From an uncultured Polaribacter sp. (lineage in GTDB: Bacteria > Bacteroidota > Bacteroidia > Flavobacteriales > Flavobacteriaceae): a DNA stretch of 64,000 nucleotides. The DNA lies in NCBI RefSeq assembly GCF_947503875.1, contig NZ_CANNFH010000003.1, positions 248,001 to 312,000 on the forward strand. The letters are read 5' to 3'. Both the position numbers and the translations under genes were made by a program. The notes beneath the pieces are model-generated. The model was not told the DNA's origin, made no database searches, and saw nothing but the letters and a program-made list of their open reading frames with translations. This document shows, in pieces, positions 8,206 to 17,597 of the stretch (positions are counted from its first letter, which is position 1; each line of letters starts with the position of its first letter).

Positions 8206-9594
8206 ATGAAATACGACATCATTATTATTGGAAGTGGTCCTGGAGGATATGTTACAGGAATCAGAGCATCTCAATTAGGCTTTAAAGTTGCCATTGTAGA
8301 GAAAGAATCTTTAGGTGGAATTTGCCTTAACTGGGGATGTATACCTACAAAAGCCTTATTAAAATCTGCACAGGTTTATGATTATTTAAAGCATGTTGAT
8401 GAATATGGTTTAAAAGCTGAGGCGATTGATAAAGATTTTGATGCCGTAATAAAAAGAAGTCGTGGTGTTGCAGACGGAATGAGCAAAGGTGTTGCTTTTT
8501 TAATGAAAAAGAACAAAATTGACATTTTAGACGGTTTTGGTAAAATTAAAACGGGTAAAAAAGTTGATGTTACTGCAGAAGATGGAACTGTAACTGAATA
8601 TAGTGCAGACAATATTATTATTGCAACTGGTGCACGTTCTAGAGTTTTACCAAATTTACCTCAAGATGGTAAAAAAGTAATTGGTTATAGACAAGCCATG
8701 ACGTTGCCTAGTCAGCCAAAATCTATGATTATTGTAGGTTCTGGTGCTATTGGTGTTGAGTTTGCACATTTTTACAATACAATGGGAACTGATGTTACTG
8801 TTGTTGAGTTTCAACCTAACATTGTACCTGTAGAAGATAAAGATGTTTCTAAACAATTTGAGCGTTCTTTTAAGAAAGCGGGTATTAAAGTAATGACAAA
8901 TTCTTCTGTAGAATCTGTTGATACTTCTGGTGATGGCGTTGTTGCTACAGTAAAAACCAAAAAAGGTGAAGAAAAATTAGAGGCAGACATTTTATTATCT
9001 GCAGTTGGTATTAAAACAAACATTGAAAATATTGGATTAGAAGATGTTGGTATTATTACTGATAGAGATAAAATTTTAGTAAACGATTTTTACCAAACTA
9101 ACATACCTGGTTATTTTGCTATTGGAGATGTTACTCCGGGACCTGCTTTAGCACACGTTGCTTCTGCAGAAGGAATTACTTGTGTTGAGAAATTGGCTGG
9201 TTTACATACAGAAACCATAGATTATGGTAATATACCTGGTTGTACATATGCAACGCCAGAAATTGCATCTGTTGGTATGACAGAAGAAAAAGCAATTGAG
9301 GCTGGTTACGAAATTAAAGTTGGTAAATTCCCATTTTCTGCATCTGGTAAAGCAAGTGCTGCTGGTACAAAAGATGGATTTGTAAAAGTAATTTTTGATG
9401 CCAAATATGGCGAGTGGTTAGGTTGCCACATGATTGGTGCTGGTGTTACAGATATGATTGCTGAAGCTGTTTTAGGACGTAAGTTAGAAACTACCGGGCA
9501 TGAAGTTTTAAAAACAATTCACCCACACCCAACAATGAGTGAGGCTGTAATGGAAGCAGTAGCAGATGCTTATGATGAAGTGATTCATTTATAA
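8206..9594 (+). CDS. lpd: Dihydrolipoyl dehydrogenase (E3)
   Basis: A 462-residue FAD/NAD flavoenzyme that reoxidises lipoamide in 2-oxoacid dehydrogenase and glycine cleavage complexes. The FAD fingerprint GSGPGG (about 9-14) is followed by the redox disulfide in GGICLNWGCIPTK (Cys40, Cys45). Then come the NAD-binding GSGAIGVEFA, the second FAD motif AIGDVTPG, and the C-terminal catalytic HPHPTMSEA. The gene is monocistronic with no E1 or E2 gene beside it. It is flanked by a dispersed element upstream and a strong terminator downstream. Confidence 0.95.
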   Translation: MKYDIIIIGSGPGGYVTGIRASQLGFKVAIVEKESLGGICLNWGCIPTKALLKSAQVYDYLKHVDEYGLKAEAIDKDFDAVIKRSRGVADGMSKGVAFLMKKNKIDILDGFGKIKTGKKVDVTAEDGTVTEYSADNIIIATGARSRVLPNLPQDGKKVIGYRQAMTLPSQPKSMIIVGSGAIGVEFAHFYNTMGTDVTVVEFQPNIVPVEDKDVSKQFERSFKKAGIKVMTNSSVESVDTSGDGVVATVKTKKGEEKLEADILLSAVGIKTNIENIGLEDVGIITDRDKILVNDFYQTNIPGYFAIGDVTPGPALAHVASAEGITCVEKLAGLHTETIDYGNIPGCTYATPEIASVGMTEEKAIEAGYEIKVGKFPFSASGKASAAGTKDGFVKVIFDAKYGEWLGCHMIGAGVTDMIAEAVLGRKLETTGHEVLKTIHPHPTMSEAVMEAVADAYDEVIHL

Positions 9595-9690
9595 GCCTAA
9601 ACTTAATAAGAATTTTAATTTTTAAACGGTTAGATTATAAGAATTACTATAAAAATGACGATTTAACGAGTTTATATATACATTTGTCGA

Positions 9691-9720
9691 AAAACCAAAG
9701 CTTTTTGCTTTGGTTTTTTT
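9691..9720 (+). terminator. Rho-independent terminator of lpd
   Basis: AAAACCAAAGC (9691-9701), loop TTTTT, GCTTTGGTTTT (9707-9717), running into a T tract. An 11-bp perfect stem. Confidence 0.8.
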
Positions 9721-9769
9721 GTATATTAAAGTCAGAATAAAGTAATAATCAAAAAAACTAAAAATTAAA

Positions 9770-10144
9770 ATGAAAGCAAAATATCAAAGCGTATTAAGTC
9801 TTGGAGAAGAATTAGCGATTAAAAATGGAGATGTAAAAGAAGAAAATGGTGTTTTACATTTAACAGGAACTGCAAAAACACCTTATGAAAAAAATCTTTT
9901 ATGGGACGAAATTAAAAAAGTAGGTGGCGAAAACCCTACAGATATTATAGCAAATATTAACGTTGAAGATGAATCTGTTTACGCAAACCATACTGTTGCT
10001 AAAGGAGAAACTTTAGGTGGAATTGCAAAACACTACTTTGGAAACGCAATGAAATATAAAGAAGTTTTTGAAGCAAACACAGATGTTCTTAAAAACCCAG
10101 ATGTAATTCATCCTGGTCAAGAATTAGTAATTCCTAATTTATAA
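9770..10144 (+). CDS. BON-LysM protein (YgaU/Kbp-like)
   Basis: A 124-residue protein without a signal peptide. The N-terminal half is a short BON-like fold (about 15-65; VKEENGVLHLTGTAKTPYEK). The C-terminal half is a LysM domain (about 74-123) with HTVAKGETLGGIAKHYFGN and HPGQELVIP. The arrangement and the FEANTDVLKNPDVIHPGQ block closely resemble E. coli YgaU/Kbp, a cytoplasmic potassium-binding protein. The missing signal peptide also argues against a peptidoglycan role. Potassium binding here is inferred from that resemblance. Flanked by terminators on both sides, so it is its own unit. Confidence 0.8.
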   Translation: MKAKYQSVLSLGEELAIKNGDVKEENGVLHLTGTAKTPYEKNLLWDEIKKVGGENPTDIIANINVEDESVYANHTVAKGETLGGIAKHYFGNAMKYKEVFEANTDVLKNPDVIHPGQELVIPNL

Positions 10145-10167
10145 GAAATATTAGTTTTATAAAATTG

Positions 10168-10196
10168 AAACCGAAGTTTTTACTTCGGTTTTTTTT
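10168..10196 (+). terminator. Rho-independent terminator after the BON-LysM gene
   Basis: AAACCGAAGT (10168-10177), loop TTTT, ACTTCGGTTT (10182-10191), then Ts. The T run leads directly into the -7 element of the next gene. Confidence 0.8.
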
Positions 10197-10203
10197 ATAT
10201 TTG
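10196..10203 (+). promoter_or_regulatory. -7 element for the membrane-protein pair
   Basis: TATATTTG matches TAnnTTTG and is 17 bases before the ATG at 10221. No -33 TTG is present. It overlaps the tail of the preceding terminator. Confidence 0.35.
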
Positions 10204-10220
10204 AACTTTAAAATAAAAAA

Positions 10221-10514
10221 ATGAATTCTAAAGATTACTACAAAAAGAAAAATGATGGTTTGCTAAAATACTGGGAGCCTAAAAGAGAAAACAGACTTAA
10301 ATATGCAGTCTTACAAACTTTATATTTTGCAGTTCCTTTTAGTTTTATTTTTCAAGCTTTAGAAAGTTTTAGCGGTTTTTTAAGTTTACAATTTCTATTT
10401 AAATTTGTTTCTATATTTTGTATTTATTTCTTACTAACATATTACATCACTTATAATATATATGAAAAGAAATATCAAAAATTAATGAAAGAATCCCAAA
10501 ATTTTGATCACTAA
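10221..10514 (+). CDS. Small two-helix membrane protein, unknown function
   Basis: A 97-residue protein with a charged N-terminus (many Lys and Arg in the first 30 residues) and two hydrophobic segments (about 35-52 and 60-80). The charged tail probably faces the cytoplasm. I do not recognise the family. It overlaps the next gene by 11 bases and has its own -7 element, so the two membrane proteins are probably co-translated and may form a complex. Confidence 0.55.
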   Translation: MNSKDYYKKKNDGLLKYWEPKRENRLKYAVLQTLYFAVPFSFIFQALESFSGFLSLQFLFKFVSIFCIYFLLTYYITYNIYEKKYQKLMKESQNFDH

Positions 10515-11103
10515 TAAAAAGAAGTTCTTTATTGAGTTTCTAAAAGGACTTTTAAAATTAGTTATTGCAGGTGGTTTTATTGGCTACTTCAAAGAATATG
10601 ATTTTTGGATTGCTTTGCTCCTGTTTTTAAAAATTCTACACAACTTATATAAAGATATTTACAAACCAACGCAAAAAAACTGGTTGTTATTAGCGGGTAT
10701 GTTGCTTACTTGTTTTGGTGGTGTTGTAGGAGAAACTTGGGGTGTTGCCAATGGCTATTGGGAATATCATGCAGTTTCTAGAGCATTGCCTTTATGGTTG
10801 CCATTTGCTTGGATATTGGCTTTTCATTACCTGTATAAGCTAGAAGGAAAGTTGATTCCGTTATTGAAAAATCCGTCTCAGAAAAATAAAATTATACTTG
10901 CTATTTTATTGGCTTTAATTTTACCTGCTTTTGGCGAAGTTATTACCATTTATCTTGGAGTTTGGACGTATTATTGGCCTTATCAGCTTTTTGGTGTGCC
11001 TTTATATGCTTTTATTTGTTTGGTTTTTGTGCACATGTTAGTGTATACAATTCTTCATTTTATTTGTAAAAAGTATAAAATTGAAGATGTAGTTTTCAAT
11101 TGA
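10504..11103 (+). CDS. Polytopic membrane protein, unknown function (TTG start)
   Basis: A 199-residue protein with about six hydrophobic segments. Two contain paired Gly/Trp motifs (GETWGVANGYWEYH at about 74, GVWTYYWPYQLFGVPLY at about 150). The frame has a stop at 10486-10488 and no ATG before the first helix, so I use TTG at 10504, overlapping the previous gene. The repeated Trp/Tyr-rich blocks in a bacterial membrane protein are reminiscent of carotenoid-biosynthesis-type (CruF-like) proteins, but I cannot assign one. It is followed by a repeat-like intergenic stretch (11160-11290). Confidence 0.55.
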   Translation: MITNKKKFFIEFLKGLLKLVIAGGFIGYFKEYDFWIALLLFLKILHNLYKDIYKPTQKNWLLLAGMLLTCFGGVVGETWGVANGYWEYHAVSRALPLWLPFAWILAFHYLYKLEGKLIPLLKNPSQKNKIILAILLALILPAFGEVITIYLGVWTYYWPYQLFGVPLYAFICLVFVHMLVYTILHFICKKYKIEDVVFN

Positions 11104-11296
11104 TTATTTCACAGAGATTCGCAGAGAAAAACACAAAGACTGGCAGCGTTAATTTTTAAAAGACTTAGATTTCACAAATTAAACCCACCACTTTTGACAT
11201 TATTTCCAATAATATAAATAGGTAATCTTGCTCAACTTTCTCCTTTGGGGAAATGCCTAAAAGACAAAGGTGATTTTGAGAAAATTAAGAAGGAAA

Positions 11297-12151
11297 TTAA
11301 AACTGCCAACAAGCAATTCTAGTAACTTTATTCCCTTGCTGCATAGGAATTACTTTAAATTCTTTGGCGCCTAATTTAGTAGCTGATTTTTGTAAACTTT
11401 CTACATTTTCTTTCTTTGAAACCAAACTTGTAAACCAAGTACTTTTTTCTTTAAACAAAGAACTTTCATACAAATAGTTATGCAAAAAAGCTTTTTCTCC
11501 TCCTACATACCAAAGCTCATTATTATTCCCAGAAAAATTTCGAACAGCATTATTGCCTAAGTTTCTCGTTTTTCTTCTGTTTGCACCTTGGGCTTCTTCT
11601 GCTGATTTATAAAAAGGTGGATTGCACATGACCACATCAAAAGCATCTGCTTCTTCTATAATTCCTTTTAAAATATTTTGCTCATCAAATTGCTGACGAA
11701 GTGTAACTTTATCTGTAAAATTATTATCATCTATAATATCTTGTGCAGTATCTAAAGCATCTAGATCAATGTCGGTTGCCACAAAATTCCAGTTGTATTC
11801 TACAATTCCTAAAAGCGGATAAATTGCGGTTGCTCCTGTGCCAATATCTAACACAGTTGCCTTTTCTTTTTCTTGTATTAAATCTGCTAAATGATGCATA
11901 TAATCCAATCTTCCAGGAATTGGTGGACATAAGTTTTCATCAGGAAAATCCCAAATAGAAATTTTATCATAAGAAAACAGTAAGGCTTTGTTTAGTTCTT
12001 TTACCGCTTTTGGGTCAGAAAAATCTATGGTTTGATTGCCATGTTTATTTTCAATAATAAAAGATTTTAAGTTTGAATTTGTGGCAACCAACTCTTCAAA
12101 ATTATAACCTTTATTGAATTTATTTTTGGGATGTAATCCTTTGTCTTTCAT
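11297..12151 (-). CDS. rlmF: 23S rRNA (adenine(1618)-N(6))-methyltransferase
   Basis: A 284-residue SAM-dependent enzyme that methylates A1618 of 23S rRNA. It has the family N-terminus (MKDKGLHPKNKFNKGYNFEE), the SAM loop ATVLDIGTGATAIYP (about 98) and the catalytic NPPF (about 182) of N6-adenine methyltransferases. The block LCPPIPGRLDYMHHLADL is characteristic of RlmF. Length is typical. It stands alone on the minus strand, convergent with the membrane-protein pair. Confidence 0.92.
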   Translation of the reverse strand: MKDKGLHPKNKFNKGYNFEELVATNSNLKSFIIENKHGNQTIDFSDPKAVKELNKALLFSYDKISIWDFPDENLCPPIPGRLDYMHHLADLIQEKEKATVLDIGTGATAIYPLLGIVEYNWNFVATDIDLDALDTAQDIIDDNNFTDKVTLRQQFDEQNILKGIIEEADAFDVVMCNPPFYKSAEEAQGANRRKTRNLGNNAVRNFSGNNNELWYVGGEKAFLHNYLYESSLFKEKSTWFTSLVSKKENVESLQKSATKLGAKEFKVIPMQQGNKVTRIACWQF

Positions 12152-12277
12152 GTTTTTTGATAATTAATTATGAGATTTCTCATAAGTTTATTTTAAGCAT
12201 AGACAAAAGACTTAAAAAAGGTCAATTAAAAATGGCAAAAAATAAAGTAAACTAAATTAGAGAACTTCTAGAATTTA

Positions 12278-13870
12278 CTACAACTCTACAATAGTGAACT
12301 GCAAATCTAGTGGTTTCAAAGATGCTTTTAACGCTTTTATAAAAGAACTTCCGTATTCTAAATAATATTCAGAAAAATTACGCTGTCTTTCTTCTAAGCT
12401 TTGGTTTGGCAAAATTTCATTTTGAAGTATTGTAATTCTTTCCACCAAATCGTTTTGTCTTCTTTTTTCTGCTCTTATCAATCTTTTTTGAAGATTTTGT
12501 AAACCTTTAATTTGTTTTACTTCTTGTGCTTTTACTGCTCCAATAAAAGAAACATCTGTTTTTTCTGCAACCGTTTTTAATTCTGCAAATTGCTTTTGTA
12601 AAGCTTTAATTTTCTCATCAAAATTTACTTTTAAATCAGAATTTTCTATCACTTTCTTAGAAAGTAATTTGTGTTGTTTTAAAAACATTTCTTCATGAGA
12701 AATATCTAAATTATCTAACTTCTTTTGTTGTTTCTCCGCTAAAACTTGCACAGAGTTTCGCAATAACAAAATAGGAAAAGGAACATTTACTTTGTTAAAA
12801 TAAGCTTTCAACTCAAACCAATAAGCCATTTCTCCTCCTCCACCAATATAACAAAGATTAGGTAAAATAACTTCTTGGTACAAAGGTCTCATAATTACAT
12901 TTGGCGAAAAAGCCAACGGATTTTCTTCAACCTCTTTTAAAATTTCACTTTTAGAAAAAGTAATTGTTGTATTATTTACTTTGTAAATTCCGTCTTCAAA
13001 AACTATGCGTTCTCTCAAATTTTCACTCAAATAAAACAAGTTAATTTCTCTAGGGTTTACTTGTACTTTGTAGTTTTTTTCTAATTTTTCTATAGTTTTA
13101 GAAACTTCGTTTAAAGAAGTATTATTCTCCAATTCATCTTTTACAAACGGAATAAATAATTCTTTCAGTTTCGCATCATCGCCATCTACAATTACCAAAC
13201 CAAATTCAGCAAACAATTCATTTGCTATAAAACGCGTGGCATCTGCTAAATTGTTGTGTTTTAAATAACCATCAGCAAACAATTGCTTAATAAATTGGGC
13301 ATTTTTAGTGTTGCCCAACTGATTTGCAAAAACCTCAAAAACATCTGCTAATCCTTCTGTAGAAAAACGACCTACTGCTCCACCATCTTCACGATTCCAC
13401 AATACTTTTTTACCCTGAAAATTAAAATAATTAATTTCCTCAAAATCATGATCTTCTGTAGCCATCCAATACACAGGCACAAAATTTTTCTCTGGAAATT
13501 TTTCAGATAATTCTTCTGCCAAATTAATAGCAGCAATAATTTTGTATAAGAAATATAAAGGTCCAGTAAATAAGTTTAATTGATGACCTGTAGTAACTGT
13601 AAATGTATTTTTTTGCTTTAAAATGGTAATATTTTCAGCAGTTTTTTCGGCAATAGTAAAACCTTTGTATTGGTTCTCTAAAGCATCTGCTAAAACCAAA
13701 CGAGATTGTAAACGGTAAGCGTTTTCTTTTTCTTCAATTTGATTGTAAAAACCAGAAATATCTGGAAAATTATTGTAAAAATCTTGTGTGCGCTCTTTTT
13801 GCTCTAAATAATCTACCATAGTTTTAGAGAAAAAACCAGTAGTTTTAAAAGGTATTTGTGTTACTTTCAT
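12278..13870 (-). CDS. bshC: Bacillithiol biosynthesis cysteine-adding enzyme
   Basis: A 530-residue BshC protein, which joins cysteine to GlcN-malate in the last step of bacillithiol synthesis. It has the N-terminal MKVTQIPFKTTGFFSKTM, the block TVTTGHQLNLFTGPLYFLYK (about 93) and VPVYWMATEDHDFEEINYF (about 138), and a long coiled-coil (about 395-490) before the C-terminus. Two ATGs are adjacent, and I take the second because family members begin MKV. Its presence implies this organism uses bacillithiol as a thiol buffer, as in other Bacteroidetes. bshA and bshB are not in the window. Confidence 0.93.
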   Translation of the reverse strand: MKVTQIPFKTTGFFSKTMVDYLEQKERTQDFYNNFPDISGFYNQIEEKENAYRLQSRLVLADALENQYKGFTIAEKTAENITILKQKNTFTVTTGHQLNLFTGPLYFLYKIIAAINLAEELSEKFPEKNFVPVYWMATEDHDFEEINYFNFQGKKVLWNREDGGAVGRFSTEGLADVFEVFANQLGNTKNAQFIKQLFADGYLKHNNLADATRFIANELFAEFGLVIVDGDDAKLKELFIPFVKDELENNTSLNEVSKTIEKLEKNYKVQVNPREINLFYLSENLRERIVFEDGIYKVNNTTITFSKSEILKEVEENPLAFSPNVIMRPLYQEVILPNLCYIGGGGEMAYWFELKAYFNKVNVPFPILLLRNSVQVLAEKQQKKLDNLDISHEEMFLKQHKLLSKKVIENSDLKVNFDEKIKALQKQFAELKTVAEKTDVSFIGAVKAQEVKQIKGLQNLQKRLIRAEKRRQNDLVERITILQNEILPNQSLEERQRNFSEYYLEYGSSFIKALKASLKPLDLQFTIVEL

Positions 13871-14069
13871 CAACTTACAATATTATAACACAATTCATAC
13901 AACAATCAACGTCGTTCATTTTACAATAATTTTTGTTAAAAGTACAATTATTTTACGGGTAGTCGCAAAGCTGAAATCAATCTAACAAACTTTTAACAGG
14001 TTTACTAATATTCACTTTAACAAACCAAATTAATTTGCTTATTTTTGAGTCTTAATTTCAAAAAATCGT

Positions 14070-16553
14070 ATGAAAATAAGTACTATTCTCCTAGTTCTCG
14101 CCTTCTCTATCCCATCTTTTTTTGCACAACAAATTCAAACGCCATCAGCATTTTTAGGCTATGAAATTGGTTCTCGTTTTACAAGACATCACCAAGTAGT
14201 AGACTATTTTACGTATGTTTCTAAAACGTTAAGCAATGTGAAATTAGAAAAATACGGAGAAACTAACGAGCACAGACCTTTATATTTAAGCTATATTTCT
14301 TCACCAGAAAACATAACCAATTTAGAAGAAATTAGAAAAAATAATTTAGCGCAAACAGGCATTATCAATGGAAACAAAACCAATAACAAAGCCATTGTTT
14401 GGTTAAGTTATAATGTACATGGTAATGAAGCTTCTAGCACAGAAGCTGCAATGACAACGCTTTACGAATTGGTAACCAACAAAAAAAAATGGTTAAAAAA
14501 TACGATTGTAATTATAGATCCTTGTGTAAATCCAGATGGTAGAGATCGTTATGTAAATTGGTACAATCAAGTAAAAAGTACACCTTTTAATATAGATCAA
14601 AATGCCAAAGAACATAAAGAACCTTGGCCAAGTGGAAGACCAAACCATTTTTTATTCGATTTAAATAGAGATTGGGCATGGGCAACACAAGTAGAATCTG
14701 CGCAAAGAATTAAAATGTATAACAAATGGATGCCTCATGTCCATGTAGATTTTCATGAGCAAGGTATTAACAATCCTTATTATTTTGCCCCAGCAGCAGC
14801 ACCTTTTCATGAAATTATTTCTGATTGGCAACGCAGTTTTCAAACCCAAATTGGTAAAAACCATGCTAAATATTTCGATAAAGAAGGTTGGTTGTATTTT
14901 ACAAAAGAAAGTTTCGATTTATTGTACCCAAGTTATGGTGATACCTACCCAACATATATGGGTGCAATTGGTATGACTTATGAACAAGCTGGCCATGGAA
15001 GAGCTGGTTTAGGAATCGCAACAGACGAAGGTGAAATTTTAACCTTAAAAGATAGAGCTTTACACCATACCACCACAGGTTTATCTACCGTAGAAATTTC
15101 ATCTAAAAATGCAGAAAAATTAAATAGCGAGTTTCAAAAGTACTTTAATAATAATAATAATAGCTTACCATACAAAAGTTATGTTTTAAAAAATGACAAT
15201 CAAGATAAAACCAACCGTTTAAAAGCATTGCTAGATTTACACGAAATAAAGTACGAAAACACCAAAACAGGAACCGTTAAAGGCTACAATTATGCAACGC
15301 AAAAAGAGTCTAAATTAAATGTTACTGAGAATGATTTTGTAGTACATACAAACCAACCTAAAGGTAAAATGGTAAAAGTTTTGTTTGAACCCAAAGCAAA
15401 ATTAGTAGATTCTTTAACTTATGATATTACTGCTTGGTCTTTACCTTATGCACATGGTTTACTAGCAATAGCATCAAAAACCAAAGTAAACTCTGCTTAC
15501 CAAAACAACAAAACTACAGTTAACAATACCATTAACAAAAGCAGTTATGCTTACATTTCTAAATGGAATAGTGTAAACGATGCCACTTTTTTAGGCGCAT
15601 TATTACAACAAAATATTGTACCAAGATTTGCCGAAAAAGCATTTACTATAAACGGCAAAAAATTTAAAAGCGGTAGTTTAATCATTTTAAGAAATGACAA
15701 TAAAACAACCGATTTTGACAACAAATTAATTGAAATTGCCAATAAAAACAATCGTCAATTAACGACTGTTACCACTGGTTTTGTAGATAAAGGTCTAGAT
15801 TTTGGATCTTCTTCTGTAAAACCAATAAACAGACAAAAAATTGCAGTAATTTCTGGTAAAGCAACTTCTTCTTTAAGCTTTGGCGAAGTTTGGCATTTCT
15901 TTGAAACACAATTAAAATACCCAATTAGCAATATAAATTCAACCAATTTTAGTACTACTAATTTAAATACATACGATGTTTTAATTCTGCCAAGTGGTTC
16001 TTATAGCAGTATCTTAAATACAGCTGGATTAGACAAACTTAAAAAATTTACACGCGCTGGAGGAACCGTAATTGCTATTGGCAATGCATTAAATTCTTTT
16101 GCCAATAAAAGCGGTTTTAGTCTAAAAACAAAAACACCAGAAAACCAAAAGCAAAACAATAATTTAACGCCTTATGCAGATAGAGAAAGAGAAAATGTAG
16201 CCAATTTAATTACAGGAAGTATTTTTAAAAGTACCTTAGACAACACACATCCGCTGGCTTTTGGTTATCAAAAAAACTATTTTTCTTTAAAACTTAGCAG
16301 CACCACATACCGTTATTTAAACAATGGTTACAACGTTGGTTTTTTCGATAAAAACACCAAAAACATATCTGGTTATGCAGGTAGTAAAGCCGTAAAAAAT
16401 GTGCCAGAATCTTTACTAATTGGCGAGCAAACCATGGGAAGAGGCAGTATTGTGTATATGGTTGACAATCCGTTATTTAGATCTTTCTGGGAAAATGGAA
16501 AGTTATTTATGGCAAATGCTGTTTTTTTATTAAATTCAGATAAATTGAAATAA
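14070..16553 (+). CDS. Secreted M14-family zinc carboxypeptidase with C-terminal glutamine-amidotransferase-like domain
   Basis: An 827-residue exported protein with a signal peptide ending near FFAQQ (about 20). The peptidase M14 domain (about 45-330) has the zinc motif VHGNEAS (His and Glu of HxxE), the DPCVNPDGRDR block, and the third ligand in HVDFHEQG (about 226). The C-terminal part contains a class I amidotransferase-like segment (about 630-700; VLILPSGSYSS, GGTVIAIGNA) that lacks an evident catalytic Cys. This two-part layout is common in Bacteroidetes peptidases that scavenge peptides in the periplasm. The gene is monocistronic, with a dispersed element just past its stop. Confidence 0.88.
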   Translation: MKISTILLVLAFSIPSFFAQQIQTPSAFLGYEIGSRFTRHHQVVDYFTYVSKTLSNVKLEKYGETNEHRPLYLSYISSPENITNLEEIRKNNLAQTGIINGNKTNNKAIVWLSYNVHGNEASSTEAAMTTLYELVTNKKKWLKNTIVIIDPCVNPDGRDRYVNWYNQVKSTPFNIDQNAKEHKEPWPSGRPNHFLFDLNRDWAWATQVESAQRIKMYNKWMPHVHVDFHEQGINNPYYFAPAAAPFHEIISDWQRSFQTQIGKNHAKYFDKEGWLYFTKESFDLLYPSYGDTYPTYMGAIGMTYEQAGHGRAGLGIATDEGEILTLKDRALHHTTTGLSTVEISSKNAEKLNSEFQKYFNNNNNSLPYKSYVLKNDNQDKTNRLKALLDLHEIKYENTKTGTVKGYNYATQKESKLNVTENDFVVHTNQPKGKMVKVLFEPKAKLVDSLTYDITAWSLPYAHGLLAIASKTKVNSAYQNNKTTVNNTINKSSYAYISKWNSVNDATFLGALLQQNIVPRFAEKAFTINGKKFKSGSLIILRNDNKTTDFDNKLIEIANKNNRQLTTVTTGFVDKGLDFGSSSVKPINRQKIAVISGKATSSLSFGEVWHFFETQLKYPISNINSTNFSTTNLNTYDVLILPSGSYSSILNTAGLDKLKKFTRAGGTVIAIGNALNSFANKSGFSLKTKTPENQKQNNNLTPYADRERENVANLITGSIFKSTLDNTHPLAFGYQKNYFSLKLSSTTYRYLNNGYNVGFFDKNTKNISGYAGSKAVKNVPESLLIGEQTMGRGSIVYMVDNPLFRSFWENGKLFMANAVFLLNSDKLK

Positions 16554-16565
16554 TATTTTTATTTC

Positions 16566-16642
16566 GGCGTTTTAACGGGCTATCACTACTCGCTTCCCGC
16601 TAAAAGCGGGAGAGCTCAAACAGGTCGTTCTATCCCTAACGC
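16566..16642 (-). repeat. Dispersed intergenic element, copy 2
   Basis: Reads GCGTTAGGGATAGAACGACC to AGCCCGTTAAAACGCC on the minus strand, matching copies at 8092 and 50483. The central hairpin is CCCGC-TTTTA-GCGGG. It sits between convergent genes, 12 bases after the M14 peptidase stop, where it could act as a bidirectional terminator. The rest of the gap to 16814 holds a short GAGATTTCTTCTTACGTAG motif and no gene. Confidence 0.75.
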
Positions 16643-16814
16643 GCCTACTGTTGTAAAAGAAATCCATTTATTAGTTAATTACCTTTTTGCTCTTTATGAG
16701 ATTTCTTCTTACGTAGAAATGAAAAGTGTTAGATTAATCTAATGGACAAAAGAAATATATAATCTTGTTAAGATTAATTCTTCTTACGCTGTAATTTAAA
16801 AAAAACGCTAAAAA

Positions 16815-17546
16815 CTACTTCAACAACAAATCACAATACCAAAAACTGGTGTCGTAATTTTTGTTATCATCATTAGAAGTATTACAAGTATCTCCATCAT
16901 CATCTTTTACCTCATAAGAACGCAATGTTTTTTCTCCTATTTTAAAATCTATTGGATTTTTAAAAATTGGGCCATCAAAAACAAACGTATGAAACTCTCC
17001 ATTTTCTCCACAAACATCTACATTTTCAGGTAAATCCTTTATAAATTGTTCGTCTATAATTCTACCAACAAATTCTTCACCTAACAATTTTGCATTTACA
17101 CAAACTGTAATTGCTTTAAATCCTAATGCTAAAAACTCTTTTAAAATTGCTTTGGTATCCTTTTTCCAAAGCGGATAAACACCTTTAATACCAACCTCTT
17201 TTAATTTAGTATCTCTATACTTTTTTAAATCTTCTAAAAAAATATCGCCAAAAACAGCGTTTGTATATTTCTTATCAACCAAAGAATCCATTGCTATTTT
17301 CATAGTTTTAGAATACGATTCCATAGAAACATTTGCAGGAAATTCTATCTTTTTTAAAGGAATTCCAATCGCTTTTGTTTGTGCAACCAACAAATCTATT
17401 CGCAAACCATGCATAGAAACCCTTTTATAATCTGTATTTACAGTGGTAACTAATAAATCTACATTGTACTTTTTATCTTGCATCATTTTATACAATGCCA
17501 AAGCAGAATCTTTACCTGTGCTCCAATTAAAATATGTTTTCTTCAT
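16815..17546 (-). CDS. PP-loop ATP-binding protein (Dph6/MJ0570-related)
   Basis: A 243-residue protein with the PP-loop FNWSTGKDSALALYKM (about 5-20), which binds ATP for adenylation. It also has the family block ENGEFHTFVFDGPIF near the C-terminus. Archaeal and eukaryotic relatives are diphthamide synthetases (Dph6). Bacteria lack diphthamide, so the substrate here is unknown. It lies downstream of rimO on the same strand but is separated from it by a strong terminator (17562-17590), so it probably has its own promoter. Confidence 0.82.
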   Translation of the reverse strand: MKKTYFNWSTGKDSALALYKMMQDKKYNVDLLVTTVNTDYKRVSMHGLRIDLLVAQTKAIGIPLKKIEFPANVSMESYSKTMKIAMDSLVDKKYTNAVFGDIFLEDLKKYRDTKLKEVGIKGVYPLWKKDTKAILKEFLALGFKAITVCVNAKLLGEEFVGRIIDEQFIKDLPENVDVCGENGEFHTFVFDGPIFKNPIDFKIGEKTLRSYEVKDDDGDTCNTSNDDNKNYDTSFWYCDLLLK

Positions 17547-17561
17547 GCAATTTTAGGTATA

Positions 17562-17590
17562 AAAAAATCCTACAATAAGTAGGATTTTTT
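17562..17590 (-). terminator. rimO terminator (symmetrical)
   Basis: AAAAAATCCTAC (17562-17573), loop AATAA, GTAGGATTTTTT (17579-17590), a 12-bp perfect stem seven bases after the rimO stop. The A and T runs on each side make it work in either direction. Confidence 0.85.
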
Positions 17591-17597
17591 GGTCTAT

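Noticed and set aside
11160..11290. Possible gene remnant or RNA downstream of the membrane-protein pair
   Set aside because: The stretch has short repeat-like motifs (CTCCTTTGGGGAAA) and no consistent frame or stable fold I could support.
16695..16730. TACGTA hexamer near 16710 as another nitrate operator
   Set aside because: It has no palindromic partner or -7 element in phase and is part of a small GAGATTTCTTCTTACGTAG repeat. TACGTA also occurs inside coding sequence (for example near 52798, 53508, 58082 and 61925), so the hexamer alone is not evidence.
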